From assembly GCA_011316305.1 (NCBI GenBank), contig SAUG01000121.1:1-64000 (forward strand): DNA of 64,000 nucleotides. Direction: 5' to 3'. Under the pieces are notes generated by a model. It was not told the origin of the DNA and did not search any database. It saw only the letters and a program-made list of their open reading frames with translations. Positions 13,399 through 27,077 of this stretch are shown piece by piece. Numbering within the stretch: position 1 is the stretch's first letter; every line of letters begins with the position of its first letter. The DNA comes from Rusavskia elegans (taxonomy: Eukaryota > Ascomycota > Lecanoromycetes > Teloschistales > Teloschistaceae). A program made the position numbers and the translations under genes.

Positions 13399-15944
13399 TT
13401 TTAACGATTTACTTTATTATATTAGTTTTATTATCCTGTTCTACGGACCGAAGTAATAGTATTAAAGTAGTAACTCTAAATATCTATAAAGAAGATAAAG
13501 AATTCTTAAAACTATAGGTTATTTAGATAAATATTTATTTCGTACTATATATAAGCTAGTTTCCTAATAAAGCAATTAAGGTCTTATTTATAATATTATA
13601 TCTAGGAGGAGCTACCTTTAATTAGGTATAGCCCCGAGTAGAAGACTACCTCGATAACCCGGAAAGGTAAAAGGAAAATAAAATAGTATAAATCTTCTAT
13701 ACCTTTACTAACCTTATTATAGCTATAAAAAAAGCCTTTAGAAATAGTAATAAGGATAGGGTAACGGGTAGAAGACTTATAATTCTAAAGTAGCAGAAGT
13801 CGGTAGTTACCTACGCTATTTAGTTTAGAATATTAGTTTATAAAATAGACTAGGAGGACTTAGCTTTAAAAGCCTACTTCTATAAAGGACTCTATATAAG
13901 AGTTAAAGAAGCTATAGTAGCAGTTAAAGAACTAGACTCGCTAGCGGATCTTATTAAACTAGTAATAAAGATCGATATTAGGTAATACGAAATATATTTA
14001 GATAAGCAGGCGTTTACTAAAATAGGACCCGCTAAAAAAAAGCCTAAAAGAAACCTAATAGAGCTCGATACTACTAAGAATAAAGGATCGCGAACTAAAA
14101 CTTATTATTTATACAGAAAGATAGAATACCTTAAAAGGAATTACCTAACTAAAGAGGTAATAGAGGTAACTAAAAATTAGTTTAAAGTAATAGAAAAATT
14201 ATCTAGGAAAGTAACTAATAGATATATAGTAAAAAGCTAGTCAGCCTACTATAACGATAATTACTATATCTATCTATCGGATAAAGAAGGATTAGAATAG
14301 TACTCTAAAGAACCTAAAAAAGTATAGGAACTAAAAAGATTAATAATCGGATTTAAGCTATATAAAACTAAGAAACCTCTTACTATAGCGTTTAAGGTTA
14401 AAATCGGAGGTTAATAAACGATCGCTCTCGTAAATAGAGAGGAAGATAATAAAATTATAAGAGGATTTTATAAAAAAATTAAAGGTTATATCTATAGAAA
14501 AATAATATATAATAATAGAATACTAGATATTAAGGTTAAAACGAAATATAAATTAATTAGAATAACTAACTTTACTATAATCGAAAGCTAAAGGGACTAT
14601 ATAGTTCTAGGAAATAAATAGAAAAAATTAATTTTAGAAAAAATAACCGAAAAAAATATAGTTAGTAAAAAAATAGAACCGTAGATAATATACCTCCTAG
14701 CCTATAAAAACCTATTATATAAGGAATTAGATATTAAATCGATAATATTCTACGAAGAAATTAAAGATTTAAATATAAAATTTAAAAATAATAGAAAAGT
14801 TTAGGAAATATAGATCTAGAAAGACTACTACTAACTATTCTAAGGTTTTATAAAAAAATATAATAAAAACGGAGAATTTATTTAATAGTTATAGATAGAT
14901 TATATAAGGAAAGTATATACGAACGTTATTAACGCTATAAATAAAATCGAATACTATAAACTAAATCAGGTAAATTAAGATAAGAGAATTCTAGACCTAA
15001 AGTTTAGTATATAACCTAGGAGTAAAGACTTCGACTGGTTACTATTACTATTATTATAGAACGAAATAGTAATTTAAAAATAAGAGTTAGTAGAACTCTT
15101 AGAAGAACCAGAGGCAATTTATAATATAAATACTTAAATAGAAAAAGCTATAAAGATATATAGAGAAGGAACCTTTCGCTAGACTTTCTTTAGGACCCTA
15201 TAGTCTCTATAGGCTAGGAGAAATTAAATTTTTTTAAGAACTAATCTAGATTATCCGAATTAAACCTAGGTATTAATTTAACGGACGCTTTTTACGCGGC
15301 TAGCGTAAAATTACCGGAGAAATAAAATATAATAGGATTATCGATCTTATTAAAACGAGCTAAGACGTATTACTTCTAAATAATAAAATTACTTTCGCGT
15401 TTATCTAGAGTACGATAATAAGTAATAAAATACTCTTATTTACCGAAGAATCGACGGAAGTCGGATTCCTAAATAAGATATTTATTACGAATTTCCTTTT
15501 TAAAATTAAGAAAGGATTCGATATAGTAGTAGACTTTAGAATATTTATTAAAAACGCTCGTAATATTAGAACGTAGTTTATTTTTTTTATTTTTAAGACG
15601 CTTCTCTATATAAGAGTTAGTAAAAGAAAGTAAACGACCGGTCGATATATAGGTAATATTAGAAATTAAAAGGTTATAGGACTTCTAGACCCGAGTATAT
15701 TTACTATAGATATTACTACTAACCTCGACTTTATATTCTTTTAAAATATTACGAGTATATAAAGAATAAGGAAAAAATATTTTAATCCCTTTCGATTAGA
15801 TACGAACGAAGAATTTTAAACGGTTTTCTTATCGAAAACGTATAACAGAGATATTTATTAAATAAAGAAAAAAAGAAAAAGGAATCCTTTTTATACTCTA
15901 TATATAATAACTAAGCTAGATAAAAAGTAATATAGGAGGGGCCG

Positions 15945-16352
15945 TATTATATCTACGACTCTATAGAGGTTCTTCGGAAGATTAGCTAGGTAAGCGAGCC
16001 TAATTATCTATAGCTATCTATAGCTACTATAGCTGCTGCTTTTAATAAGGCTTTTAGTATATAGCTACTATCGGCTTTTATAGCTACTCTTAATATATAT
16101 ATCGCTTATTACTTCTATAGATAGCTTCTTTCGTTAGTCGTTAATATAATTATTAAATACGTCTTTACTATTCTCTTCTTAATTACTTTATAATAAAGAT
16201 ACCTTATAATATTATAACCGTACCTCTACGGCTATATAGGATTAGTTACGATATCCTATACTAGGATTCCTTTACTATTTAGTAGCTCGGACTACGTCTA
16301 CGGCTATAGCTAGGCTCGAACGTAACGCTCTCTGATATACAGGGACGTTATA
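15945..16352 (+). repeat. 3' LTR of A
   Basis: Starts TATTATATCTACG and ends GATATACAGGGACGTTATA. It is preceded by the purine-rich AGGAGGGGCCG polypurine end that is shared with B, C and E. Confidence 0.9.
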
Positions 16353-16453
16353 CCAAGAGCAGCGGCCACGGCGGCTATAGACGGCTATAGATAATTGGGC
16401 TCGCTTGCCTGGCTAATCTTCCAGGGAACCTCTATAGAGTCGTAGACGTAATA
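16353..16453 (-). repeat. TSD copy plus remainder of B 3' LTR
   Basis: CCAAG (16,353-16,357) repeats the base run before A. The last 96 bp of the B LTR follow, ending CGTAGACGTAATA. Confidence 0.9.
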
Positions 16454-19400
16454 CGGCCCCCCCTATATCGCTTTCCTAAATCTTTTTAAAGTGCTTTAAA
16501 CGCTCCTAAAGTATTTTCTAGGTTCCTAAATATTTTCTTTATCTAGGAATCCTTTTTACTTAACTAAAAATTCGTCCGTTTCCTTCTTTTTATCGATAAT
16601 TTTTTCTACTTTATATTCTTTCTTTTTCTAGTAGTACTAATCTTTAGTAAAAGGAACTTGCCCCGGCGCCTTCTTAAGTAGGCCGATATAAAATTTAGAA
16701 AAGATTCCCGTTAACGGAAACTTTAGGTATACTATTATTCTTTTAATATTATAGACTTTAAAAGCTCCTATATATAGCTTATCTAGCTTTCTTTCTATTA
16801 GGTTTTTTATTCGAAAGTAGAACTCTGTCTCCTTTTTTAATATCGAATTTTTTTTTTAATTTATCTATTCTTTTTTTAATCCTTTCTTTTACTTTTTAGA
16901 TTCTTTCCTTCGCTTTATCCTAATTATTCTTTATTTTATTAATAAATAACTATACCGCAGGGTTTTTTATTATAATATAAATTTCCTTTCTAATAGTTTT
17001 TCCGTATAATAATTTATTAGGAGTTATTTAGATATCTTTATTATATAAAGAATTAATTACTATCTAGGCCGTTAGAAGTATCTATATCTAATTTTCTTCT
17101 TTATCCGAATAGTAGATTTTTAGGTAAGTTTCTAATATCTAGTTTATTCTTTCTATTTATCTATCCGTTTAAAGGTAGAAAGATATTAATATTACTTATT
17201 CTGTCCCTACTACTTTTATTAGTCCTTTTATAAAATTTAAGACGAAGAGCTTGTCCCTATCTAAGATAATCTTTTTTACGATTCTATTTTTATAGAAAAC
17301 CGTCTTTAAGAATATAAAAGCGAATTATTCTACTGTTATTATTATTTTATAAAGGATAAACCTTACGTATTTAGTAAGCCTGTCTATAATCGTTACTATT
17401 ATATTATATAATACTTATATATATAGATCTATTAACTCTAGTATTCCTATTATAAAATCTAATATAATTTACTAATATAGTATATCCGGCGTTTATATTA
17501 GTTATAGTTTTCCGATTAGTTTCTAATAACTCTTTTTTACTATTATATACTCTAGATAGTTTTTTATAAATTCTTTAATATATTTCTTTAGAACTAGGGT
17601 ATTTATTATTTCCTAAATTCTTCGAAGGATTTTTATAATTTTTTAATATCCTACTATCCTAGGTTCGTATATTTATTTAATAATTTTATTAATTTCTTCT
17701 AAAACTTCTATTCTTTTTAAAATATTTCCTACTTTTTTTAAAAATAGTTTTAATATTTTTTCCGCTGCTTCGTAATCTGTTCTTCTATTTAAGATATCTA
17801 TAACTATATTATCTATACCTTTAATATATCTTATTTTAAAGTTATAATAGGTAATTTTTTTAGCCTATTTTATTTATCTTTAGTTTAATTCTTTATCTAT
17901 TAAAAGAGATAAAAGATTTTTATAGTTAGTAAATACGATTACTCTTTTCTTTATTTTACTCGTATATATTTTCTAATATACGAAGTTTACTATAATTACT
18001 AATATTTCCTTATCTATAGTTATATAGTTAACTTCTGCCGGTATTAACTTTCTGGAATAGTATTCTAGAGGTTTTCTATTTTATAATATATAAGATCTAA
18101 TTACGCGGTTAGAAGCGTCTATATAGAGGATAATCTGTTTACCGGGGTTATAGATTCCTAATATACTTTCTATTACGAAGCTTTATTTAATTTTTTTAAA
18201 CGTTTTATTTTAGATTCGGGTCTACTAGAACGGTATATCGTTTTATAGTAGATTAGTTAAAGGGACCGTTTTCTTTATATATTCTCCTATTATATTTTAA
18301 TAGAATCCTATAAATCCTAGAAAATATTAAATATCTTTCTTATTTTTAGGTATCGGCTATTCTTTTATTACTAGAAGTTTATTTATCTCTATTATAATAC
18401 TTCCCGGCTTAATTATATATCCTAAAAACGTAACTTCCGTTTTAAAGAATTCTAATTTTTCCTTTTTAATTCTAAGATTATATTCGCGGAATCTTTAAAA
18501 TACTATATTTATATATTATTTATATTTTATTTTTATTTTTAAGAATATTAGTACGTCGTCTATATAGACTATAATAAAAATATTAAGATAGTTATATAAT
18601 ACTTTATTAATAGCGTATTATAGGGTCGCCGGTACGTTTATTAACCTAAAAGATATAACTAAGTATTTAAATAGTTTATATTTCGTTTTAAAAGTTATTT
18701 TCTATTTATCGCCTTTTCTGATCCTAAAAAAGTTAAACGTATTTCTAAAATCGAGTTTTATAAAAAACTTAGCCTTCCCTATTCTGCTTTTAAGATCTAT
18801 AAAAAGCGGAAGAGGGTATTTATTTTTCTAAATTAATATATTAAATCTTCTAAAGTCGATATAAAGTCGGAAGTTACTATTCTTTTTCGAGATAAATATT
18901 ATAGGTTATCTCGTCTTTAATTTAGAATATTATATATATTATTATAATACTTTTAAATAATTATTATTTAATCTATAGATCGGTCTAGCTTTTAATTTTT
19001 TCGGGTCCGTTATAATAATTTTATAGTCTTCTTTAATATAAGCCGGTAAAAGTAATTTTCCTTCCGGTTCCTTTAATATATTCTAGAATTTTTTAAAAAA
19101 ATATAGAATTTTATTTATAGTAGCTATTTTCTTTTTAGTCTACTATTTCCGAATAAAGGTATTATATATTTTCTATATTTCGGCTATCCTTTTAGATATA
19201 CTAAAAAGATAGTTTCCTATTTTTATTTATATTATATTTTAAACGATTTCTAGATTCTATAATATAAGCTATAGGATACCTAAATATATATCCCTTTAAA
19301 TCTTTATTATATTAAAGACGATTCTTTCTTTATATCTATTACTTTTTATCTATAGGGGTTTAGTTTAATACTCTACTCTAAAGAACCCTATTTTATTAAT

Positions 19401-19577
19401 TATTTCTATAAGATATAGTTCTGTTTTCCTAACTAAAGAGATATTAAACCTCTTTATATATTCTTCTAATATAATATTCCGAGTTACTTTTAAATTAACT
19501 AAAATTTCTATAGGTCGTCTAAATAACGTTAGTTAGATAAAAATCCGATTTTTATCTATCTTCCGGAGTTATTAAAG

Positions 19578-19985
19578 TATAATATTTCTATATATTAGAG
19601 GACGTTACGTTTAAATCTAGCTATAGCCGTAGATATAGTCCGAACTACTAAATAATAAGGGAGTCCTAGCGTAGGTTATTATAACTAATCCTATATAGCC
19701 GTAAAGGTACGGTTACGATATTATAAAGTATCTTTATTATAAGGTAATTAAAAAGAGAATAGTAGAAATATATTTAATAATTATATTAACGACTAACGAA
19801 AGAAGCTATCTATAGGAATAATAAGCGATATATATATTAAAAGTAGCTGTAAAGGCCGATAGTAGCTGTATACTAAAAGCCCTACTAAAAGCAGCGGCTA
19901 CGGCGGCTATAGACGGCTATAGATAATTAGGCTCGCTTGCCTAGCCAATCCTCCAGGGAACCTCTGTGGAATCGTGGACGTAATA
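19578..19985 (-). repeat. 5' LTR of B
   Basis: A 408-bp LTR read on the minus strand. The end at 19,950-19,985 is almost free of RIP (CTCTGTGGAATCGTGGACG), while the middle is heavily mutated. Confidence 0.9.
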
Positions 19986-20963
19986 ATAATACCCGGTTTC
20001 GGCGGATTTATTATTATAGAAAAAATAGAAATAGCTAATATCGCCTATAACGAACTTTTTATATCTATCGGCTTTAGTAAAAAATATAGAAAATTTAGGC
20101 GGCGGTAAAAACTTCTTTTTCCTCTATTGATTTTATTAGCGAAATTTTATAAACTTTACCTAAATTATAATATTCTATTTTTCTAATTATTTAAAAAATT
20201 GTATTATTATAGAATCCGAACTACGGTTTCGCGCTGTATTTAGTTTCCGGATTATATCCGATTTAGATAAAATAGGAAGATCCGCTAGAATTTTATTAAC
20301 CGTATCTTCCTTTTTTTTACTTTTAATAGAGGTTCGATTATTTATAATAGTTTATATATATATAGAATTATTCCGGAATTCCGCCGTATAATTTTTAAAG
20401 TATTTAATAGTAGCTCGCGTAGCGTACCCGTTATCTAACTATTCGTTAAACTATCTAGGCGATTGGAATATCCGAAAAGATAATTTTATTTTAGCGCTTT
20501 TTATATTATCTACTTCGGTTCTAGAAAATCTAGAATTACTATAATTATTATATACGAAGTTTAATAAATCTAATATATTCTAGTACTAATTAGTTATATA
20601 TCTAGAACCGGTTTTATCTATAAAATCGACGAGCTAGTATTCGAAAAGGATAGTAGCTTTATCGAGAGATAGGAATAGTTTATCTATCGCTATTTTAACT
20701 AATTAAAATCTAATTAACAAACCGTTTTCTTTCTATCGTATCTAAATATATAAGATATAAATTGTAAAAAACGGTAGTTATTAAATAAATACTGTTAATA
20801 AAGTATATTTAATTAAAATAATTAATATTTCCGGAAATACGAATAACGATACTAGTATTATTTAATATTTATAAACGGGAATTAGTATTTATAAACGCGA
20901 TATATATATTATATAGTACGTTTAAATAAATTTATTAATATTACTAATTACTATACATCGATT
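19986..20963 (-). mobile_element. P (right part), after B
   Basis: The first five bases are B's TSD. The block is AT-rich with all frames closed. By position on the minus strand it would be the gag end of P, but I cannot read a Gag motif in it. Confidence 0.4.
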
Positions 20964-21189
20964 TATTATAATAATAATAGCTTAATATTTCTATATAGAT
21001 GGAAAGCTCTTCTATAAATAAACGAACAAGGCTGCGCGCTAGACCTAATCGGGTAACGAATCCCGTAGAGCTAATAAACCGCGGTTGACGGGGTTTAATC
21101 AGCGTATTAGTCAGCCGATACCATCAGCCAGTACCACTACATCCACTAAATTTTATATAAGCTGCAAATAGTTTAAATGATTTATAACA
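20964..21189. repeat. N2: 226-bp repeat, partner of N1
   Basis: Starts TATTATAATAATAATAGC and ends TTTATAACA. It is less RIP-mutated than N1 in the second half (AGCCGATACCATCAGCCAG). It could be the 5' LTR of P if P lies on the minus strand. Confidence 0.6.
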
Positions 21190-23286
21190 ATTATAAATTT
21201 ATTTTATAAATATTTTAAAAGATTAGTAATAGATACTATCGAATTATTCGGGGTTATTTTTTCGAAAATAGCCTTTATATCCGAAGTAAACTATATTTCA
21301 ATCTTATAAAAAACTATTATTCCCGAATCGATATTCTATAATCTATTTTTAAAAATCGATATAATTTACTATAATAGTTTAGTAGCGATAGATTTTAAAA
21401 AGATAGAATTAGAAATAGATCTAATATAGAAAAAACGCTATTATATTAAAATAAAAAAAAATTAGATTCTAATAATAGAATCGAAATCGAACGCGAGCTT
21501 TTCCGAAACCGTATAAAACTAAAAGCCGAATATATTCTAATTTAATTTATTTTAAAAAAATATTAATATTCTAATAATATATTTAAATATTCAAAATAGT
21601 AATTAGAATTAATTTAATAACTAGATTTTAATAGGTCGAAATAATAACCTAATTTAATAAAAATAATCGATAATAAATTTATATAGAAAGTAAAAAAAGT
21701 AAAAAATTCGAAAATTATTTTTATATATATTTTTAGAAATATAGCGGTCTATCTATATATATTCTATAAAGATTCTAGTAGTATATTTCGAAATTATATT
21801 ATTATAGATAGAATTATAATAAGTTTCTATATAAACTATATCTATTAGAAAAAAACGGATCGATATTATTTCTATATATAAATCTACTTTTTATATCGGC
21901 TATTAATATAGACTAACCTATATTAGAAAAGTTTAATAGTTACAAATATAAAGCCGTAATAGATTTTAGTTTTAAAAATCGATTACGTAATAGCTAGATA
22001 TAGATAGATAAAAGCGCCGAATACGAAACTAAATAATATAAATATTATATTAATAGATTACCGCGTTTTCTATTTGTTTCGAAACTCGAAATAGTTATTT
22101 AAAAAAGCCGTAGTAATAGAAAATATAAATTTTTAAATCTAAATCTAGACTAGGAACTATTAATAAAAATAGTTTTAATCTATTAAAATCGGATAAAAGA
22201 AATACTAAAAATAGTAAATAGCCGTATCCGGAACGATCTATTACTAGATAGTCTATATTAGAACTAATATCTAAATATCGTATTATAGAAAAAAGTTTAT
22301 ATTATAAAAATTCTATATATAATTATAAATCCGTATTCCCGCGACTACTATAATAGAAAATATAATAAAAAATTTAATTTAAACTATTTCGATAATACTA
22401 ACGATTTCGAATAAAAATAGTTATATCGATAGTTATTATAAAGTTTTAAGATAATAGGTTCGAAATTAAACTAGTTATTATTATAAGATTTTTTTAAAAT
22501 AGTAGATTCGGAATTAAACTAGTTATTAGATTCGAAATTAAACTAGTTATTATTATAGGTTTTTTTAAAGACGATAGATTCGGAATTATTATTTCGAAAG
22601 ATAATTAAATAAAATTAATATTAAATCGAAAATTATATCGGCGGAATTTCTAGAAAATATAGATTAAAATTTAGAAAACTCGGAATAAACTAACTAAATT
22701 AATAAAATATCGATTTTTTTGTAATAGTTTTAATTATATTATATAATCGCCGCGCTATAAAAAAACTTTTTTAAAAATAACATTTAATATCTATTTCGAA
22801 TTATTCTATTTTAAAAGTATTTTTTAGTCTATAATATTTATTACTTTCAATAAAAAAATATATAAATAACTATAGTCAAAAATTTCTTTCTATAGATCTA
22901 AACTAACAGTATTTAATATCTTGTTTTATAATTTATTAATTATTATAGTAAAGCTAAACCAAAACGGAAATTATTTCTATAAAATAGTTATATTAAATAG
23001 CTTTCTATTAAATATAGTAAAAATAATCCGATTTAGTATTTATTTTTAACTATCGAATTCGTTTCTAGTAATTCTAGCTTTAAAAATAAAACGGCAGAAA
23101 TAGATAATAATTAACCGAATATTATTTATTATACTTTTTTATATATTTTTATTTCGTATTAAAATAATAGAAAAATTAATTTAAAAATTTAAATGTAAAA
23201 ATAAAAAGTTTCAAAATATTATACTAGTATAATATATTTATAAATCGGTTATTATCTTTTAAAAAAATTCGGAATTAATTTTATTA
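21190..23286. other. RIP-degraded block hosting X1, no identifiable gene
   Basis: All frames are closed. A short imperfect tandem lies at about 22,450-22,585: the phrase GAATTAAACTAGTTATTA recurs three times with GATTCG spacers and a TTTTTTTAAA segment. The block appears to continue at 28,248 on the other side of X1. Confidence 0.5.
22450..22585. repeat. Imperfect tandem repeat
   Basis: Three copies of GAATTAAACTAGTTATTA, with two copies of ATTATTATA(A/G)G followed by TTTTTTTAAA. The unit is roughly 47 bp with one shortened unit. Confidence 0.6.
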
Positions 23287-23520
23287 ATAACTATATTATT
23301 TAGGTTAATTTGGTTTTAGTTTTAGTACCCGCTAAACCAGTGGTTCGATAAATAAATCAAGCGTTGGTATACCAGTATTAAATATATAGTAGTAAAACTT
23401 ATATCTAAATTCAGTTAACGTAAATAACGGTTCTTTCTATAGAATTTTAATTTAAATTTGCTCAGTAATATAACGTATCCTTCTACCGATAATTTAACGT
23501 AGAAATTTTTACAGATAAGT

Positions 23521-23927
23521 TGTAACGTCCCTGTATATCAGAGGGCGTTACGCTTGAACCTAGCTATAGCCGTAGACGTAGTCCGAACTACTAAATAGTA
23601 AGGGAGTCCTAGTATAGATTATTATAACTAATCTTAAATACCCGTAGAGGTACGGTTACGATATTACGAGGTATCTTTATTATAAGATAATTAGGAAAAG
23701 AATAGTAGAAACGTATTTAATAATTATATTAACGACTAACGAGAGAAGTTATCTATAGGAATAATAAACAATATATATATTAAAAGTAGCCGTAAAAGCC
23801 GATAGTAGCCGCGCGTTAAAAGCCTTACTAAAAGCAGCGGCTATAGCGGCTAGGACGGCTATAGATAATTAGACTCGCTTGCCTAGCTAATCTTCTAACG
23901 AACCTCTATAGAGTCGTAGACGTAATA
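23521..23927 (-). repeat. 3' LTR of C
   Basis: It begins TGTAACGTCCCTGTATATC. The first 45 bp carry no visible RIP, while the rest is mutated. Confidence 0.9.
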
Positions 23928-26900
23928 CGGCCCTCCCTATATTATTTTCCTAAATCTTTTTAAAGCGCTTTAGATACTCTTAAAATATTTTCTAGATTCC
24001 TAAGTATTTTTTTTATCGGGGAACCCTTTCTATTTAACTAAGAATTTATCGGTTTCCTTCCTTTTATTAATAATTTTTTCGACTTTATATTCTTCCTTTT
24101 TCTAGTAATACTAATCTTTAGCGAGTAGAATACGTTCTAGCGCTTTTTTTAGCAGACTAATATAGAATTTAGGAAAAATTCCTATCGACGGAATCTTAAG
24201 ATATACTATTATTTCCTTTATATTTTAAACCTCGAAGGCTCCGATATATAGTTTATTAAGTTTTCTACTAGTTAGGTTTTTTATCGAGAGTAGAACCTTA
24301 TCTCCTTTTTAAATATCTAAGTATTTTCTAGATCTATCTATTCTTTCTTTAATCTTTTTTTTCGCCTTCTAGATTTTCTCCTTTACTTTATCCTAATTAT
24401 TTTTTATTTTATTAGTAAATAACTATACCGCGGGATTTTTTATATTAGTATAAATTTCTTTCCTAATAGTCTTACTATATAGCAGCTTATCAGGAGTTAT
24501 TTAGATATCCTTATTATACGACGAGTTAATTGCTATTTACGCTATAGGAAGGAATTATATCTAATTCTCTCTTTCGTCCGAATAATAAATTCGTAATTAT
24601 ATCTCTAACGTCTGGTTTATTCTTTCTATTTATCCGTCTATCTATAGATAGAACGATATCAATATAGCTTATTCCGTTCCTACTATCTATATAAGCTCTT
24701 TTATAAAGTTTAAAACGAAGTATTTATCTCTATCCGATATTATCTTTTCTAGGATCCCGTTTTCGTAAAAAATTATTCTAAGGAAAAGGAACGCGAGTCC
24801 TTCCGCTATTATCGTTATTTTATACGGTATAAATCTTATATATTTCGTAAAACTATCTATAATTATTACTATTATATTATATAATATTTATATATAAGAA
24901 TCGACCGATTCTAGTAGTCCTATAATAAAATCTAATATAATTTATTAGTAAGGCGTATCTAGTATTTATATCGGTTATAATTTCCCTACCAGTCTCTAGC
25001 GGCTTTTCTTCGCTATTACGTATTCCGGATAGTTTTTTATAAATTCTTCTACCTGTTTTTTAAGAATTAGTATATTCGTTTCTTCCTAAATTCTTTATAG
25101 CGTTTTAGTAATTTCTTAATATTCTATTATTTTCGGTTTATATATTTTTCGGATAATCTTATTAATTTCTTTTAAAATTTCTACTCTTTCTAAAATATTT
25201 CCTACTCTTTTTAAAAGTAGTCTGGATATTTTTTTAGTAGCTTCGTAATCTGCTTTTTTATTTAGGGTATCTACTACCGTATTATCCGTACCTTTAATAT
25301 ATTATATTTCGAAATTATAATAGATTATTTCTTCTACCTATCTTAATTATTTTTAGTTTAATTCTTTATCTACTAAAAGAGATAAAAGATTTTTATAATC
25401 TATAAAAATAATTACTTTCTTTTTTATTCCGCTTATATATATTTTCTAATATATAAAACTTATAACTATTACTAGTATTTCTTTATCTATTATTATATAA
25501 TTAACTTCTGCCGGTATTAATTTCTTTAAATAATATCCTAGAGGTTTTCTATTTTATAATATATAAGATCCGATTACTCGATTAGAAGCGTCTATATAAA
25601 GCGTAACTTATTTATCGGAATTATAAATTTCTAAAGTATCTTCGTTTATAAAATTTTATTTAAATTTTTTAAATATTTCGTTTTAGATTCGAGTCTACTA
25701 GATTAGCGTATTTTTTTATAGGAAATCTATTAAAGGAACAGTCTTCTTTATATATCTTCCTATTATATTTTAGTAAAACCTTATAAATCCTAAAAAGTAT
25801 TAGATATCTTTTTTATTTTTAGGTATTAGCTATTCTTTTATTATTTAGAGTTTATTTACTTCTATTATAATACTTCCCGGCCTAATTATATATCCTAAAA
25901 ATATAATCTCGTTTTTAAAAAATTCTGATTTTTTTTCTTTAACTTTTAGGTTATATTTTCGAAATTTTTATAATATTATATTAATATATTACTCGTATTT
26001 TTTTCTCGTTTCCGAAAAGATTAGTATATTATCTATATAGACTATAACGAAAATATTAAAATAGTTATATAATACCTTATTAATAGCGCGTTATAGGGTC
26101 GCCGGTACGTTTATTAATCTAAAGGATATAACCAAGTATTCGAATAGTCTATATTTCGTTTTAAACGTAGTTTTCTATTTATTTTCTTTCTTGATTCTAA
26201 GGAAATTAAATACGTCTCTAAGGTTTAGCTTTATAAAGAACTTTACCTTTCTAATTTTACTTTTAAAATCCGTAAGAAGCGGAAGGGGATATTTATCTTT
26301 CTAGATTACCGCGTTAAATTTTCTAAAGTCGATATAGAGCCGAAAGTTATTATTTTTTTTTAGGACGAATATTACCGGTTATCCTGTTTTTAATTTAGAA
26401 TATTATATATATTTTCTTTTAAGATTATAGTTAATATATTATTATAATACCTTTAACTAATTATTATTTAATCTATAGATTAGCCTAGCTTTTAGCTTTT
26501 CCGGGTCTATTATAATAATTTCGTAATTTTCTTTAATATAGTCCGGTAAAGGTAGCTTTCCTTCCGGTTCCTTTAATATATTCTAGAATTTTCTAAAAAG
26601 TTATAGAACTTCGTCTATAATAGCTAATTCCTTTTTAATCTACTATTTCCGAGTAAAGGTATTATATATTTTCTATCTCTCGGCTAGCCTTTTAGATATA
26701 CTAAGAAAATAGTTTCCTATTTTTACCTATATCGTATTTTAAACGATTTCTAGATTCTATAATATAAACTATAGAATACCTAAGTATACTTCTCTTTATA
26801 TTTTTATAATATTAAAGACGATCCTTTCCTTATATCTATTACTTTTAATCTATAGGAATTTAGTCTAATACTCGATTCTAAAGAATTTTATCCTATTAAT

Positions 26901-27077
26901 TATTCCTATAAGATAGGGTTCCGTTTTTCTAGTTAAAGGAATATTAAATCTTTTCGTATATTTTTCTAATATAATATTCCGAGTTACTTTTAAATCGACT
27001 AAAGCTTTTACAGGTTATCCGAATAACGTTAATTAGATAAAAATCCGATTTTTATCTATTTTCCGGAGTCGTTAAAA

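Larger units (their letters stand above)
12991..16352 (+). mobile_element. A: Gag-only LTR element (3,362 bp), inserted in the LTR of B
   Basis: The LTRs are 12,991-13,398 and 15,945-16,352 (408 bp each), with the TSD CCAAG on both sides. Plus-strand translation of about 13,480-14,160 gives a retroviral-type Gag body (VVTYAI-FRILVYKID-EDLALKAYF) followed by a zinc knuckle. In the knuckle the Cys codons have become Tyr (YYLYRKIEYLKRNY for a CCHC pattern). Downstream, 14,380-15,200 reads as a further protein-like stretch of unknown function (REEDNKIIRGFYKKIKG). No RT, RNase H or integrase motif is visible in the 2.5-kb interior. The length is identical to E. Confidence 0.87.
12679..19985 (-). 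mobile_element. B: Pol-only Ty3/Gypsy-type LTR element, minus strand, interrupted by A
   Basis: Its LTR at 19,578-19,985 is 408 bp. The other LTR is split into 12,679-12,990 and 16,358-16,453 (408 bp in total) by insertion of A. A 5-bp TSD, ATAAT, lies at 12,674-12,678 and 19,986-19,990. The internal part (16,454-19,577, 3.1 kb) reads on the minus strand as protease (ILEEYIKRFNISLVRKTE-like, about 19,450), reverse transcriptase (YIDD box at 18,555-18,566), RNase H, then integrase (DRDKLFVLNF-like, about 17,250). The order RT before integrase defines Ty3/Gypsy. The coding part starts with protease directly after the LTR, so no gag is present. RIP stops make it inactive. Confidence 0.85.
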
